Part shown: piece after piece, positions 22,179 to 33,786 of the stretch | Position numbering within the stretch: position 1 is the first letter of the stretch | How the letters are laid out: each line of letters opens with the position of its first letter | Source of the DNA: Dimargaris cristalligena | Lineage: Eukaryota; Kickxellomycota; Dimargaritomycetes; Dimargaritales; Dimargaritaceae | Direction: 5' to 3' | Assembly (NCBI GenBank): GCA_027576995.1 | Contig: JANBQC010000266.1 | Coordinates: 1 to 36,270 of the forward strand | Length of the DNA: 36,270 nt | Notes under the pieces: model-generated | The model's input: the letters and a program-made list of their open reading frames with translations, nothing else | What the model was told of the DNA's origin: nothing | The model's database searches: none | Made by a program: the position numbers and the translations under genes

Positions 22179-25022
22179 ATGCCCTCTCAAAAGATACTTG
22201 TCGTTGGCTCCGTACAGGGCCAATTTAGCAAGTTTTTCAAAAAAGTAGGCGCCATTCACCGCAAGAATGGGCCCTTTGACTTGGTTCTTTGCACCGGCGA
22301 TTTTTTTGGTGCCGAGTCAACTAGCCCATCCACGGAAACCACTTCCGAGGGGGAGAATGCCGAATTGGCGCGTCTACTGGCTGGCGAGATCCCCGTAGCG
22401 GTCCCGACTTATGTGATTCTCGGTCCATCCCCTCTATTGGCCGCCGTCGACATTCGACTCTCGGCCCAGGGTGGCGAAATCTGTCCGAATGTTCAATTCT
22501 TAGGTAACACACTAACCCAACCAACCCTCCCTACAAATCTTGGCCCTAGCACCTAGTGGTATCCGATGATATTGGTATGCAATGCTAGATAATCCTAACC
22601 ATCTCCTACTCTATACCCCCCCACCAAAAACCTATTTCCATATTCCCTATTCCTTATTCAACCAGGCAAGAGCGGTGTATTTAAGACCATTGGCGGCGTG
22701 AAGATCGCTTTCCTCGGCGGCTCATACCAAGCCGAATCAAACGAACCCATTGTCCAGAAAGACGACCCCACCACCCCTCTCGTTGAAGACGCGCCCAACT
22801 ATATCGATCCTAGTCCAATGAACCGGTATGGAGACAGCACCATCCAAGCTGCAGTTACGGCCCAAATGGGTGCTGCCGCTGCTACCCAAGGACTTGCCCC
22901 GGTCTCCCTGAACAAGGACTCTGCCGCTAGTCAAAACGAGGCCTTCCACGCCGACATTGATGTTCTATTAACATTCGACTGGCCCCGTCTCATTGGGCGG
23001 AATTCGTCTATACCCCTAACTGCCATTAGTCCTGAAACCCGTGGCTCGATGGGCGTTTCCCAGGTCAGCATGGCCTATCGCCCCCGGTACCATTTCGCTG
23101 GTGGGGCACCGGGTGTGTTCTATGAGCGTGAACCGTACAAGTACCCCCGGGGCACCGTTGTATCCGCCGACGGTAGTCCGCATTATACCCGATTTGTTGG
23201 GCTGGCCGCCTTCAACCACGCGAGTAAACAACGCTGGTTTTATGCCATGGCGCTCACTCCTTTAGCCGCTCAAGCCCTAGCCGATCCCGCCGACCAAGGG
23301 GGGCTTCCCGAGTCATGTACCGACTGTCCCTTCCCGCTTACTTTAATTTACGATGCCGATCAGGTGCGTTCCTTGAAACGGGCCCCCCAGACGGCGGGGC
23401 TGGCCGGCGAGAGTGATGATGATGACCAGTTCCGCTGGCAGCTGGGCAATGGCCCGAAACGTCCACGGGAGCGTCCACCACCACCCGAATCTTACACCTG
23501 TAATATTTGTCACCAACCCGGCCATTGGATCCAAGAGTGTCCGTCTAAGCCCATCCGGAATAACGCCAACGGCGGTACAGGTGGAAGTGGTGGTGGAGTT
23601 CCGACCGCCCCACCCGATACCTATACCTGCAATATTTGTCACCAATCGGGCCATTGGATCCAGGAATGTCCCCAGAAAAAGCCGGCCCGGGGCGATGAAC
23701 CCTCGGACTTGGCTCAGAGGCCCGTACCCGATGGGTACATTTGCAAAATTTGCCAGGTGGCCGGTCATTGGATCCAGGACTGCCCGCAGCGGCAACAAGC
23801 GACTACTACGGATCCCGCGGCGGTAGCCGGGGCCAACTCGACGGGGGCACCCCAGCGGACCAAACCGCCCCCCGAGAGCTATACCTGCAATGCCTGTCGG
23901 GTTCCGGGTCACTGGATTCAAAACTGTCCCCAGATTGCCGAACGGGACCTCGAGCGCAAACGTCAGTTCCAAATGAACCACTGCTGGTTCTGTCTAGCCA
24001 ACCCCGCGGTGGATAAGGAACTGATCGTCCATATTACGGACCACGTCTACCTGACACTGGCGAAGGGGGGTGTACATACCGACCAGTCGCCCATTCCCGG
24101 TCGCGGCCATTTTCTGGCCTTACCCGTGGAACACGTCTCGTCGTTCCGTAACGTCGAACTCGACGAACAATTGGCCATTGTGGAGGGGCTGGAAAAATAC
24201 AAGAGTTTGCTGCGGAAGTTATTTGACCAACATGATCACGCCCTACTAACGTTTGAGCTCTGTCGGCCGCGTAGTTCACAGAGCCATGCTCATTTGCAGG
24301 TAGGTTTCCATGCGATCTTGGATCATGGGAAAGTTCCTTAATCGCAACTCGTTAATCAATAGAAATGATGAATTGGAAAATATGGCGACTAATAGCTGAT
24401 TTCGTATATATATATATATTATTTCGCGACTCCATTATGCCTCCTCGATTCGTTGATTACGTCTATAGATGGTGGCGATACCGAATACCCTGGTTCCTAA
24501 ACTCAGAGAGCGGATAATAGAGGAGGCCCTCGCCGCCCAAATCATGCGATTCGATGACGATTTTCCGGTAAGTTAATTAAAAGCAAGGCAGGCGGCCAAA
24601 CGTTATTGTATGACTTTCTTGTAGAAAAAATGCATCCACGAGGACAGCTCAACTACTATACTTTAGAATGCTAAATTAGAATTGGATTTTAACACCATAC
24701 TACCTATCCCCCCTTTCATATATGTCCCTCCTCTAACTGTGTTTTTCTGGCTGGTACACACCGTTTCTTCTACTATATTCTACAGGATGACAAACAAATG
24801 GGCTACTTTAAATTCGACCTCCCTGACGGCACTTCCTTGGTCCACCCCCTGGCTGACAGTGATCGATCCTTTGATCTTCAATTCGGGCGTAAGATTGTCG
24901 CCAAGCTGATGAAAACGCCCGAACGGGGTGATTGGCGCGCGTGTGTCGTCCCCTCAGAGGAGGCCCAACAGATGCGGCTAGCGGGTTTAAACGCCCTCCG
25001 CGAAATCGACCCAGATCTATAG
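22179..25022 (+). CDS. CWF19L1: CWF19-like protein 1 (CwfJ family) with four CCHC zinc knuckles, 4 exons
   Basis: Exons 22179-22503, 22666-24299, 24469-24567 and 24786-25022; all GT-AG with matching phases, 764 residues. An N-terminal metallophosphoesterase-like domain opens with KILVVGSVQGQFSKFFKKV and has VLCTGDFF and GKSGVFKTIGGVKIAFLGG. The middle carries four knuckles of form C-x2-C-x4-H-x4-C, starting at Cys387, 430, 468 and 516, each with the GHWIQ core. The CwfJ C-terminal HIT-like domain starts at CWFCLANP (Cys548) and has the SHAHLQ histidine motif at 648-653, which crosses the second intron. The last exon holds CwfJ domain 2. CWF19L1/Drn1 proteins associate with the post-splicing complex and modulate the lariat debranching enzyme. 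The ATG at 22179 is chosen over one at 22149 because MPSQKILVVGS is the family start. Confidence 0.93.
24405..24418. repeat. (TA)7 tract in CWF19L1 intron 2
   Basis: Short TA run within the intron at 24300-24468. Confidence 0.85.
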
Positions 25023-25520
25023 ACTTGAAAGTTTTACGCATACATCATATTGGATTGCCCTGGTGTCGATTTTAATGTACGACCGAATACCCCCCCCCTA
25101 TCCCTTAATCGGACCATTGGGAATCAATGGACTTGGATGAGACAGCAACATAACTTATTACAGCCCCTTGGTTTGATACAGACGAAAGGGATGCCATCAT
25201 TAAATGTAACTGCCTCGAAATTTATTGACTAAATATCACGTACGGGTGTTTAGGTATAGGCATAATTATCCAAGGAGTTGTCGGATATAAAGCAACACGT
25301 CGTCGGGCTATTTTGTAGGGATAATGCGTGGCACGTTAGGATAAAATGGCACCCCGGGTTTTTTATACAGTCAAACAGAGGGATGGATATTATAGAAGAG
25401 GGTGAGCAGCGGTGGTTAGTCGGGTAGTACACAGCTATAGAAAGCGATATGTATGGAAAATACCAGATATGCCACTGGTGGGGATGCAATGATGATACAT
25501 TTTCGGGATACTATTTCACG
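25023..25520. other. Convergent intergenic region
   Basis: The space between the CWF19L1 stop (plus strand) and the zinc-finger protein stop (minus strand). It should hold both 3' UTRs. No recognisable gene; a 79-codon minus-strand frame at 25250-25489 looks non-coding but would matter if the minus gene has one more exon. Confidence 0.5.
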
Positions 25521-27117
25521 TTAACGAAAGTACGGCCACAGGACTGTAGTACTTAATCGGTCACTTACATCTTGGTGAGTCGAATGGGTGGTACTTGTCG
25601 ATGTTGATTCGGAGGGGTCACTAAAGTGAGACAGTATGTTATCGAGGTTTCGCCTCCAGGGCACTCGTGCTTCGACGGACGAGTCGTCAGCATTCTCCGG
25701 TTCGCGTAGACGGGGGTCGGGATTGACCCAATAGCAGAAGGCGCGGTGCTCTAAACTAACGTCGAACAACGGTTGGGTCGAATCGACCAAGCAGCTGGTA
25801 GAAGTAGTAGCAGTGGAAGTCGGGGCGGGGGCGTTGGGTTTTTTAGTGGGGGTGCCGCCGGCGGGGTCTGGATTCGAGGGTGAGGCAAGCGATTGGAACA
25901 TCCAAAGGGCCACTTTCCGGAAACACATGGGACAGTAACTAATATCCCGGTCGAGAGTCCGGGTCATGTTCCAACCGAACAGATGGAGGATGGCCCGGGT
26001 TAATTTGCTTTGGTTTTGCAAGTCGTTTTCGGTTTCGGGACTGGGCATTACCGGCGATGAAGGATTAGTCGGAGCTGATGGGGCCGATGTTGAATGGGGT
26101 GTTTGGACACACGACGCTGTCAAGTGGGGAGGGGATAGAATAGCCAATAGTCGTTTACAAGTTTCGTCGGAAAGCGGGTGTTCAATAGCCGGTAGGGACG
26201 AAGTTAGGGAGGGACTCGAAATGGTACACGACTCCACGAGTTCCGACCGCAGTTCGTCGGCAGTCTGCAAGGGAATAGTGTAAAGGGTCGCTTCGCAGTG
26301 GCGCTGTCGCCAAGGACACTGGGTATTATGGGCAGTGGTCAACTGTTCCAAGTATTTGGCAACGAGTGACGAGCCCTTGGGGTCTGCTGTGGGTGATGGT
26401 GATTCGGGTTCGATTTTCACTTCCATTTTGCTATTAGCCTCTCCGAGGGGCTCTGAACCAGGTAAGTCCACGGTATTTTCCGGTGGTTCCAACGCCGAAT
26501 CAGGCTCGAGATTCACGGATAAGTCCATGAGTAACGTTGCTAGGCAGTAGCCGCAACGTAGAGTGTTCTTGTCGGTATTGATCCACCCGTACCGACTACA
26601 GACGACCGGTGACAGGGCCGGAGGATTTATACGCCAGGTATGGATTTGATAAGTCGACAGGCGGTCAAGCAAAGACTCCCTGTCCCAGGGTTTAAAGGCC
26701 TTGAAGACGGCCAAATCGGGTCTAGTCGCTCTAGGTAACGTTGAAGCAAAGTGGAGTTACGTGTGGAACATGCGCGTATCATGCCCAGTTAGTGGCAGTT
26801 GTGGGCAGTTTGGGAGCGGGTATAATATAGTATGTAGCAGCAGTCGACTCGCCTGGGAGTTCCTCCCATTCTGCGAAGGGCCGCGTATGGAAATGGACCA
26901 TTAGAAAACAGGAATGCATGATGTGTGGAGTCTAAGGCGGCGAAAGAAGAAGGGTGAGGGAAGCCAGTCGAACTTACCTGAAGAGACGTTCCGTATTAGC
27001 CGGACTGACAGCATCGGCACCCGTGGCCGGTGAGGAAGTCAATTTCCTCTTAGCCGTAGGGGTTAGAGTAGCCGCTACCTCATCGAGCCGACGCTTCGTC
27101 AACGGGGTTGACGCCAT
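25521..27117 (-). CDS. C3HC zinc-finger protein, ZC3HC1/NIPA - Pml39/Rsm1 family (2 exons)
   Basis: Minus strand: exon 1 is 27117-26978 and exon 2 is 26721-25521. Donor CAG|GTAAGT and acceptor CTAG join as one Arg codon, giving 446 residues. The N-terminus is basic (MASTPLTKRRLDEV). Two zinc modules of the form GW-x(9-12)-C-x2-C ... H-x3-C-x-W are complete. The first has Cys88, GW at 92-93, Cys103/106, His178, Cys182 and Trp184. The second has a GW in LFGWNM, Cys310/313, His372, Cys376 and Trp378. Ser/Pro/Thr-rich linkers lie between and within them. Human ZC3HC1 and yeast Pml39 bind the nuclear pore basket, and fission yeast Rsm1 acts in mRNA export, so a nuclear-basket or RNA-export role is inferred. 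A donor-like GTAAGT 16 codons before the stop leaves the exact C-terminus open. Confidence 0.88.
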
Positions 27118-28351
27118 GTTACAGGTTCGCAAAATTAGCGGGATGAACGGGTCTACTACAGGTTAGCCAAAGCGGGTCGACGCACGTTGCTACTGACGAA
27201 TAAATGCGGCGGTCTACGTGTATTTAGCAGTAGTAGGTGTATTGGAAGCAATTCAAGTTGATAAAGTACAAAACCCCGGGTGACCTCGGTTTCCAGTATA
27301 ACGAGGGGGGAGGCGCTGTGGAGTCTACGAGTGGCGTAAACGCGGGCTAAGGAAAGCGGCTTGTCCAGCCAGTTTTGGTGCTGCCTCTCTCACCCGCTCT
27401 CCACCAACCTCATTAACCAAATAACGCCCTCACAGAGCTGCCTGCTATTCGTTAGGATACACCCCGCTCCATTATTGTGGGAGGGGAAAAAGGGGATACG
27501 GTCACGTGATGGTTCACATTTGGGGAATGCTAGAGGATGTTGCATTTTGGCCATCAAAGAGTGTGCAGATCGATCCTGTAAATGTGGGTGTTAAATCCAC
27601 GAGGGCCGGGTGCTAGCATTTTGCCATATAATAATGGACGAGTCACTGAGGCTTAGATTTTTTGAACTTAGTCAGCCGCTATTCTATAAACAAATTACCA
27701 TTAGTTTTCAGTAATTGCATATTTCTACAGTGCAAGGGTCGAAAATACGAGGTTGCTTGAGACAAGTGCTATTGTCTCTCTCGTCGTTTTACTATAGTAA
27801 CCCTAAACTGCTGGGTTGACTTAGGTATTTGAATATAATTGATGAAATCGCATGCTAATATCGCGTAGTATAGGCCCTTGTCTGACAATATCTCGAATAT
27901 TGTCATCTATTCAAATCCAAGCATAGGAATGGGTCCTGTAACTATGGTCAATGTCCTCTTCGGGTGCCCATAGATGTAAAAGGAGTACCAAGGCATCAGT
28001 TACTGGCCATAGGGTGCCGTATCCAGCGGGTCCAGCTACGCCTTACCCAGTAGCTGGGAAATATTGTATCTGTCGTCTATTTCATCAAGTCCAGTCGACT
28101 TGATCCACAAAGTAAAAAATGGCCCGGATGGGGCAATAAATCGACCCATTTAGTCCGATTAGGACAATCAATGTTAAAAAGTACTTATAGCTTCCACAGC
28201 AACAGAGGGATGGGCCAATCTGATGACTGAGCAATGCGGACCCTGACACTCCCCCCAGCCAAACCGGCCCGCCACCTCATCCATCCATGGTTCCTCTACG
28301 TGCTTTAGTTTTATTCATTAATTTACCCTTCTAGACCCTACACTAGTCGCC
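27118..28351. other. Divergent intergenic region between zinc-finger and SRPRA genes
   Basis: 1.2 kb shared upstream region for the minus-strand ZC3HC1-family gene and plus-strand SRPRA. It holds TCACGTGAT at 27502-27510. The open frames present (for example 77 codons from 27361) are not recognisable and their codon use is unlike the genes. Confidence 0.5.
27502..27510. promoter_or_regulatory. CACGTG E-box (TCACGTGAT) in divergent promoter
   Basis: The same nine bases as upstream of NOC2, 385 bases from the zinc-finger gene start and 842 bases from SRPRA. Candidate bHLH (Cbf1-like) site. Confidence 0.45.
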
Positions 28352-31285
28352 ATGCTCGACTTATTCACTATTCTTACACGCGGCGGAGTCGTCGTATGGT
28401 CAAAGACCTTCGCGCCCATCCAAGGGAATCCCATCAACAACCTCATTGACCAGGTCCTCATCGGCGAACATGGCTATTCCGATAAGCAGCGTTACACCAC
28501 CGGTCCCTACGAATTGCAATGGGCCACAGCGAATGACTACAATTTGGTTTTTGTGGTAAGTACGAGGTCTAAATGGTCCCCTCTCCCTCGATTTGGAGTT
28601 GATAGGTGAATACGGACCACTAGTATTCAGCGTCAAACCAGAAATATTTCTATATTTATGTTCTAGTGTAATCGAAGAAAGGCGCTGTTCTGCCCCCCCC
28701 AAGGCAGTCGAATTTACAAGCCCCAACTTTTGAGTTATTGTTTAACGCTACTGTCTTGGAATGCTAATACCATGGAATTTGCTTTTGGTGTATTTACAAT
28801 CGCCCAGACGGCCTTTCAAAAAGTGCTTCAACTTACTTATATTCACGAGCTTCTTCAGATCGTTAAGCAGAAGTTCTGCTCCCTATACGGTGAACGTATC
28901 CAAAGCCACGACTGGTCTGCCATTGACTTTGACTCGGAATTTCTTGATGTTCTCGATGCGCTCGAATCCCAAAGTGAAAAGGTAATTACTTGCTCTCTGC
29001 TACGGAATTGCAGATAAGTGTGCCGAAATCGAAGTGATTCCACCCCCCTAACTTATATTACCTTCGTGATTCGGACTACATAATTGAGTATCGTCCCTAA
29101 TCCGGGTATATTATCGTGTTTAATATTGATATATATTGTTTTTGAAGCAGCGCGGAGTTCCCCAAAAAACCCAGGCCAATGGGGCCCTTCCCCATGTTCG
29201 GGGCAATACAGATGGCTCTTTTGAGCCATCAGTAGGCAATTCCAGTCCTCAGAATTCACCTCGAATCCCACGCTACCTCCGGAAACAGGGATTAAAAGTT
29301 AAGGCTGAATCGCCCTCATCCAAAAAGTAAGGAATTGCCCAGCTATTTAATAGGCGGGACTGTTGCTATTAATTCTTTCTAAACCGATGCTCCTACGGTT
29401 CCTTAATATACCTACCATCGATGTTTAACTGATTTTTCCTAACCGCCCTGGCCCGCCACTTCGTCTTATCCATATTTTCTCGATTCACCCCTAGATCCAC
29501 CACTAAAAAAGAGAAACGGGTATGGGATGATTCCAAAATTACCTCCGAACGAATGAAGGAGTTTGACTATAGCGGGACAGCAGACGAAGTTTCCACTGGT
29601 GACCAGCTCGACCATCTCGTCGATTCCACTGCCATGGGTCAGCGGTCTGCCGACGGCCAATACTCTGTTCAAGACTTGGAACGGCCATCTCAAAGTGACG
29701 ACGACGAGGACGACGACACCGATGGGAACCAGCCTGCCACCTCTGCCACGGGGCGGCTCGTCTCCTTCTTCCAATCCTTGACTGGTCGCAAAGCCCTCCA
29801 AGAATCCGATCTCACGCCGGTCATGGAGCGAATGCGGGAACATCTGATGGCCAAAAATGTAGCCAGTGATATCGCTGACCACATTTGCTCGTCGGTCGGC
29901 CAATCCTTACTCAGCATGCCGGCCTCGGCCCTGGGCGGAACCGGGATGTTCTCGAGTACTCAGAAGGCCGTTCGGTCGGCCATGGAAACGACACTACAGC
30001 GGATTCTGACCCCCCATACCCCCGTCGATTTGCTGCGCGATATTGAAAGCGCCCGGATTTCCAATCGGCCCTATAGCATCGTGTTTGTAGGGGTCAATGG
30101 CGTGGGTAAATCGACTAATTTGTCCAAGGTATGCTTCTGGCTGCTGCAAAATAAACTCAAGGTACTGATTGCCGCCTGCGATACCTTCCGGTCGGGGGCG
30201 GTTGAACAGCTACGGGTCCACGCTCACAACTTAAAGGCCCTGTCGGATAACGCGGTGGTGGATATTTTTGAACGCGGCTATGGCAAGGATTCCGCCGGGA
30301 TTGCGAAGGATGCCATCACTTACGGTAAGTATATATTTAAGGAATTACATCCTGTATCCTCTATTATCCATATATTAAGCCGACTAGAAATAGGCGCCAT
30401 GTTGAGTAGCACATGGTTGAACGATTGCTTTTTCATGATGCCTAATCAAATATATATTCTATCTCAATGCACCATCGCCCACCCCCCTTCCCTACAGCCA
30501 AAAACAATCAATATGATGTGGTGCTAGTCGATACTGCGGGCCGAATGCAAGATAACGAGCCCTTGATGAGAGCACTGGCCAAGGTCAGTATTTATTTTTA
30601 TACATATTCTTTCAATGCATTTTATCCACAGCCCCACTTCAGTTGAATGAGGGGACTCCGAGCCTCCTTGCTAAGGTCTGGTTTGTTTATTTTATTTCCG
30701 CATTTATCTAAACCAATTTCAAAATGCATCCCCTCCAACCTAATCCATCTCGTAAAATTGCCTCCTCTGCCAACAGTTGGTCAGCGTCAATGACCCAGAT
30801 AAGATCATCTTTGTAGGCGAAGCCCTCGTGGGGAACGAGGCAGTAGATCAACTCAAAAAGTTCAACCAAGCCCTCAAGGACTTTTCGGGCCTGGCCCGTC
30901 CACGCCACATTGATGGCATTATTCTCACCAAGTTTGACACAATCGACGATAAGGTACGTTAACAGTTCCAATGTATTGGAGCATTTCTGAAATTCGACCT
31001 CCGAGATTGTAAATTGGGCTTGATTCTTAATTCTTAAACGAAGTAGCTCCAAGCCGGGTTCTTTTCGCTAAGGGGTATCCAACCGTTTCATCACCCACCA
31101 CTAATCCCCCCTCCTCCTGTTTTGACTCTTGGTGCGAATTAATTGTAAATTAATAGGTTGGTGCCGCACTGTCCATGACCTACACCACCGGTCAGCCTAT
31201 CCTCTTCGTCGGGACGGGGCAAACGTATACTGATCTGAAAAATATGAAGATTAGCCATGTTGTGCAATCTCTCCTTAGCAACTAA
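28352..31285 (+). CDS. SRPRA: Signal recognition particle receptor subunit alpha (7 exons)
   Basis: Exons 28352-28555, 28808-28981, 29151-29326, 29495-30324, 30498-30583, 30777-30953 and 31157-31285; all GT-AG (intron 5 uses GTCAGT), phases consistent, 591 residues. The N-terminal SRX domain ([34 protein letters not shown]) binds the beta subunit on the ER membrane. A charged linker with [10 protein letters not shown] follows, then the NG GTPase domain. Its motifs are G1 at 384-392 (GVNGVGKST), DTFRSGA at 414-420, G3 DTAGRM at 473-478, G4 TKFD at 541-544 and the closing GTGQ at 568-571. It docks the ribosome-SRP complex at the ER for co-translational secretion. All GTPase motifs are intact. 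Confidence 0.97.
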
Positions 31286-31820
31286 ACTTCCGAATATGAG
31301 GCAGTAAGGACTGATTCCAAGTTTTTTTTTATTATGGTATTAAGCCGACCCCCCCCCCTCTCTCCTTCCTCATATGCAAGTAAATATAATGTTATGCCTA
31401 CATACTCTAAAATTGAGTGCTGTGAATGACAAATAAATAGGTCGTTAGTTGACATTTGGTTTTGAAATATAGTGTTCTCATTCGCACAAGTCTACTAGCC
31501 ACACAATGTATATATCGGATGATTTGGGGGATACCAATGAGATCGGCATTACTGGTTTAAACCAAATATTCCGCCTATTTTCTTATATATATCCCAGTTA
31601 CTACTTTTTATATCTTTGCCATTTGAGTCGAACTTTGTCCAAATGGGAAAGGCTCATACATGGTGTATAACAAAAAATGCATTGGACAATGTCAATATTA
31701 TTAGTTACAAATACATACCTTGTCCATTTCCCTCTATGAATACCATTAAAATCTTCATAAAGCTGAACTGAATTTCTCATACCAACTCAACAATTGCAAT
31801 TCAACAAAACTATGAAGGTC
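31286..31820. other. SRPRA 3' flank, transition into repeat island
   Basis: No gene recognised. CpG becomes rare after about 31630. A poly-T run (31322-31330) and AATAAA near 31431 could serve SRPRA 3'-end formation. Phrases resembling the downstream tandem unit (ATACCAATGAG at about 31531) occur at irregular spacing. Confidence 0.4.
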
Positions 31821-31899
31821 ATAATGGGCATAACTAATGAAAACGTAATGCAAGTTATTAGTATTAATTTGTATTATATAAAATACAAAGGAACTATTG

Positions 31900-33020
31900 T
31901 GATATAGCCAAGTGGCCATAGTTAGTAATTAACATTGTTGTATTTACTTTTCCTATTTAATCAAAGCCATCATCCATATTTAGGTGGTTAGTCAAAGAAT
32001 TGATGCTACTAGCCTAAGTTTTCCCTTTTATAAGTTGTTATTATTATACAGTGATTATTTATTAATATCTGATTAGATTATTATCCCAAGTATTACATTT
32101 ATACCTTGCTGTACTCTATTAAATGATTATCAGCTATTCCTTTAGCCTATAATAAGTTTATTAATACCTTTTACATCTTTATTTTTGTTATACCAATGGG
32201 TATAACTTTAGCCCTAACTAATTATTAGTTTGAGTATCTTTTTAATATTATTATTTTTATTATACTAATGAGTTATCAGCCCTCCTAATCTGACCTAAAT
32301 CCAGACTTAATGATTGTCCACCCTTATTAGGCCTTATAACACCATATTAACCCTCCCATAGTTACCCCCAGTACTATAAAATCATCATTTATTATATAAC
32401 CCTTCTCCTTCTAGCCACAACACTTCACACAAAACACTCCACCTATTGATCCAAAGACTCTTCCAGTCCCCAAGAGAGTCTTCCTGATATAAAACCAATC
32501 TGGTCAGTCTATTTATCTATACCGTAGTTTAATAGTATCTCCCCTTAGTACCTCCCTCTGGAGCTGTCCCTACATATATATAACTAAGCCCCATTGGGAC
32601 CAGTTAGTTTCCTTAGCTTATTCATATCCCCCAGTTTACCTCAATAAACTCTATATATGCTCACCCCCTCATACTAACTAGTAAGTGTGTCTGCTGCATA
32701 TCCCTTGCATAATCCCATCACCTAAGCCTTTATTGGTTAGTACTGTGCCCCCATCCTAATGCTAGTAGCCTGCTTGGCCGAGTCTAAGCCCCACCTACTG
32801 TTAGAAGCCTATCCTTGGGACTCTTAATGGGCTAAGAGTGGTTAACCCAGGTAACATGAGTATAATCCTTTTTATTTATCCAATTAGTTTGAAGTCTCTC
32901 TTTTTCACTATTGTTTTGGTGATACTAATGGGTGGTTTACTATATATAACTAATGATATAAATTGAAGACCCTTATCTTTACTTTTGTTTTAGTTATACA
33001 AATGGGTCTAAACTTTTTAT
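31900..33020. repeat. Decayed ~72-base tandem repeat array, interrupted by a solo LTR
   Basis: A module like TTATACTAATGGGTATAA recurs. Its AATGGG-equivalent positions fall at 31910, 31979, 32050, 32122, 32195, 32267, 32927 and 33001. The spacings are 69, 71, 72, 73 and 72, then 72 after removing 588 bases (LTR plus target duplication), then 74. Units 32195, 32267, 32927 and 33001 are clearly alike; the earlier ones are weaker. The unit equals 24 codons. Minus-strand translations of adjacent units share residues such as DNHLIEY/DNNLIRY, so a decayed repeat-protein gene is possible. Confidence 0.6.
32274..32856 (+). mobile_element. Solo LTR, family A copy 1 (TSD TGAGT)
   Basis: 583 bases beginning TATCAGCCC (TG changed to TA) and ending GGTAACA. 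It is flanked by the perfect 5-base duplication TGAGT at 32269-32273 and 32857-32861. Inside are a TATA-like ACATATATATAA at about 32573 and AATAAA at 32643-32648, as expected for LTR promoter and polyadenylation signals. A second, diverged copy lies at 34829-35402. Internal retrotransposon sequence is absent, so this is an LTR-LTR recombination remnant. Orientation is set by the TATA/AATAAA order. Confidence 0.85.
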
Positions 33021-33276
33021 TATCTTTTAATATTAGTCTGAATTTAGTTCTTTAGTCCTTAGCATGTATCATTTTATAATCCCTGAGTTTTAGTATAAAT
33101 ACTTAGTGAAATATCTTATAAATAAACACAACTTTTTAGTCAAGGCTAAAGAACTTACCTAGTAGCACTTCTGCAGAAGTTTCATTATGCTTTAGTTATT
33201 ATCAAGTACCTAAGGGTATAATTTCTTTTATATTTTTATTTTATTACTATTTATGTTATCCAAGATCATAACAACA

Positions 33277-33781
33277 TATTGTGCCACCTCCCCAAGAACC
33301 ACAAACTTTGGCAATACCAATTCCCAGGCCCAGGGCACCAGGACGTCCTCAGGACCAGTCTGGTGATTCCCCCAGTCATCCTGCAAAAATCCCCAACCTG
33401 TAAGTACCAAATGTTCCCATGACCTCCCCAGTAGCTAAGCCACTGAGTTTATTAGAACAAACTTGTTCAGAACTCAATTGAAACCAGCAATGCCACCGAC
33501 ATCCCCAATGTTCCTAGCCAACCACATTAAGTGACCCAGGGCCACTGGTGGTTATCCCAACAATGGTTTCAAGACCAACTACTGCTTTCCATCACCACTG
33601 AATACCCTAACCCCTTGATTTATTTCCCAACATATAAATAAGGGGGTAATCATCCATCACTAATAAAGCAGACTTTTAACACCCTGTTTCTTGCCTTTGA
33701 GATAACTAATTCTTTTACTGATTTTTACTATACATTTATTACTATTTAAACTTTCATTTTTAGTATTCTCCTGCTATTGCA
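33277..33781 (+). mobile_element. Solo LTR, family B copy 1 (TSD CAACA)
   Basis: 505 bases beginning TATTGTGCCACC (TG to TA against copy 2) and ending in CA, flanked by CAACA at 33272-33276 and 33782-33786. It has TATAAATA at about 33633 and AATAAA at 33662-33667, in LTR order. Copy 2 lies in reverse orientation at 34234-34741 and a truncated copy 3 at about 35425-35746. Confidence 0.8.
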
Positions 33782-33786
33782 CAACA

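Noticed and set aside
23343..23981. 212-codon minus-strand frame over the zinc knuckles
   Set aside because: Its internal repeats simply mirror the four knuckles on the coding strand.
28730..28807. In-frame upstream extension of SRPRA exon 2
   Set aside because: The CGCCCAG acceptor at 28807 restores the conserved SRX sequence directly after exon 1; the extension is intron.
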